This document shows positions 5,702-6,402 of a DNA stretch of 6,402 bases, piece by piece. Each line of letters starts with the position of its first letter. Positions within the stretch are counted from its first letter, which is position 1. The notes under the pieces were generated by a model that saw nothing but the letters and a program-made list of their open reading frames with translations, ran no database searches and was not told the origin of the DNA. This DNA comes from Woeseia sp. (GTDB lineage: Bacteria; Pseudomonadota; Gammaproteobacteria; Steroidobacterales; Woeseiaceae): positions 1 through 6,402 of the forward strand of contig JABIUH010000292.1 of NCBI GenBank assembly GCA_018701055.1. Reading direction: 5' to 3'. The translations under genes and the position numbers were made by a program.

Positions 5702-6402
5702 TTAGTCGAAGCAGAATTGCGCGCCGGACGCCGGAATCGCGAAGCGCGGGTTGTGCGGATCTAGCGGCGCGCCCACTTTTGTTCCTGCCGCTTGGGCCCG
5801 AATGACGGCATCCAGCACGAGAAATTTGAGCTCTGACCCCGGTCGCGAGACGTCGGCCGCAGCAGTAAAATCATAGCCGTCGCCACCGCGATACAGGAAA
5901 TCGGGAACGACGACCGAATACATGTGCTCCGTTTCAATTTCCTGCCAATCGCTATCAGCCGTTGGAACTTGCATCTGCACGATTCGTTGTCCATCAGGCC
6001 GATTTCGATCGACACAAACGCGAAAGCCGGAAATTTGTGGAAAATACCCCTTGCCCTCGCCTGTTCCTCGATAGCCTGCTTCTAGCGTCTTACGAAATTC
6101 GCCGCCTGACATCGCCATGTGACGTAAATACGATGAGAAGCCGAACGTTCGGCCGATATCCTCGAACGTAATGTCATCAGCGACGAAATCGTCGATTCGC
6201 AGTGTGCCGCCGTTGACGAAGGCTAGGTCAGCCGGAGGATCTCGAAACGCCGTACGCATTTGATCTGCGATAAAACCACCCCAATTGCTATCGCCGTTTC
6301 GCACCGAGGCCTCCCGCCCATCAAGCGGCGTGGCGGCATAACCAATCCGGCTCGCAAGAAATGGGACTAGTTCCAATAATTTGCCCCGCCCCTTATCTGC
6401 AA
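5702..6402 (-). CDS. 5'-nucleotidase (UshA/NT5E-type), C-terminal domain; 5' part beyond window
   Basis: The frame is open from the right edge to TAA at 5702-5704, giving at least 232 C-terminal residues; the N-terminal metallophosphoesterase domain would lie beyond 6402. Numbering from the TTG codon at 6374-6376, the 5'-nucleotidase C-terminal domain is recognised by LDGREASVRNGDSNWGGFIAD (18-38), NGGTLRID (55-62; usual NGG-x-R), YFPQISGFRV (111-120) and GGDGYDF (164-170). In this family the domain binds the nucleoside base between aromatic side chains and supplies the Arg residues that hold the phosphate. The enzyme removes the 5'-phosphate from nucleotides, generally in the periplasm or at the cell surface; the signal peptide cannot be seen here. 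It would feed nucleosides to the adjacent deo operon. The TTG is unlikely to be a true start, because the frame stays open upstream and the family needs its N-terminal domain. Residues 179-182 are encoded by a copy of the repeat that also forms the neighbouring palindrome. Confidence 0.9.
   Translation of the reverse strand, partial: ADKGRGKLLELVPFLASRIGYAATPLDGREASVRNGDSNWGGFIADQMRTAFRDPPADLAFVNGGTLRIDDFVADDITFEDIGRTFGFSSYLRHMAMSGGEFRKTLEAGYRGTGEGKGYFPQISGFRVCVDRNRPDGQRIVQMQVPTADSDWQEIETEHMYSVVVPDFLYRGGDGYDFTAAADVSRPGSELKFLVLDAVIRAQAAGTKVGAPLDPHNPRFAIPASGAQFCFD
5831..5842 (-). repeat. Third GGGGTCAGAG half-motif, inside the nucleotidase coding sequence
   Basis: The 12-nt sequence CTCTGACCCCGG is identical to 5687-5698, one arm of the intergenic palindrome plus the next base. 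On the coding strand it reads CCGGGGTCAGAG and encodes the Pro-Gly-Ser-Glu of the RPGSELKF stretch of the 5'-nucleotidase. No pairing arm is present nearby, so it is a half copy. Confidence 0.7.

Noticed and set aside
6374..6376. TTG start for a 224-residue nucleotidase
   Set aside because: The frame stays open to the window edge and the family requires an N-terminal metallophosphoesterase domain, so the gene is simply cut by the window.
1..6402. CRISPR array, tRNA, rRNA or transposase gene
   Set aside because: No regularly spaced repeats, no tRNA or rRNA-like sequence and no transposase motifs were found on either strand.

Overview
The window reads like a bacterial chromosome segment of roughly balanced GC. 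It is probably gammaproteobacterial: the purine nucleoside phosphorylase is DeoD-type and matches the E. coli enzyme residue for residue at the active site, and start signals are normal (ATG/GTG, some with GGAG/GGAGG ribosome sites). The exact genus cannot be told from the sequence. The theme is nucleoside and nucleotide salvage and deoxyribose catabolism.

Layout. 1-237 (+): 3' end of a PfkB-family sugar/nucleoside kinase. 300-942 (-): a small, probably membrane-anchored hypothetical gene that appears broken by a one-base frameshift and an in-frame TAG. 943-1150: non-coding, ending in an imperfect inverted repeat (1084-1149). 1151-5147 (-): a tight operon, transcribed deoD, deoC, a full-length aldehyde dehydrogenase, then a truncated aldehyde-dehydrogenase-like gene, with gaps of 3, 11 and 2 nt. 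5148-5296: divergent promoter region with a palindrome over the deoD start codon. 5297-5659 (+): small cupin protein. 5671-5697: a perfect 27-nt palindrome built on the GGGGTCAGAG motif. 5702-6402 (-): C-terminal part of a 5'-nucleotidase that runs off the window.

How the genes fit together (inference from known pathways). A 5'-nucleotidase strips phosphate from nucleotides. DeoD splits purine (deoxy)nucleosides to base plus (deoxy)ribose-1-phosphate. After isomerisation by a phosphopentomutase not seen here, DeoC cleaves deoxyribose-5-phosphate to glyceraldehyde-3-phosphate and acetaldehyde, and the aldehyde dehydrogenase would oxidise an aldehyde product, acetaldehyde being the obvious candidate. 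The PfkB kinase could phosphorylate a nucleoside or sugar.

The most interesting item is the aldehyde dehydrogenase pair. A complete catalytic enzyme is followed, 2 nt downstream, by a 288-residue paralogue lacking all catalytic residues. Together they have the domain order and total size of ALDH16, which is normally one polypeptide, so this looks like a split two-gene ALDH16. Also worth a look are the GGGGTCAGAG repeat, one copy of which lies inside the nucleotidase coding sequence, and the decaying gene at 300-942.
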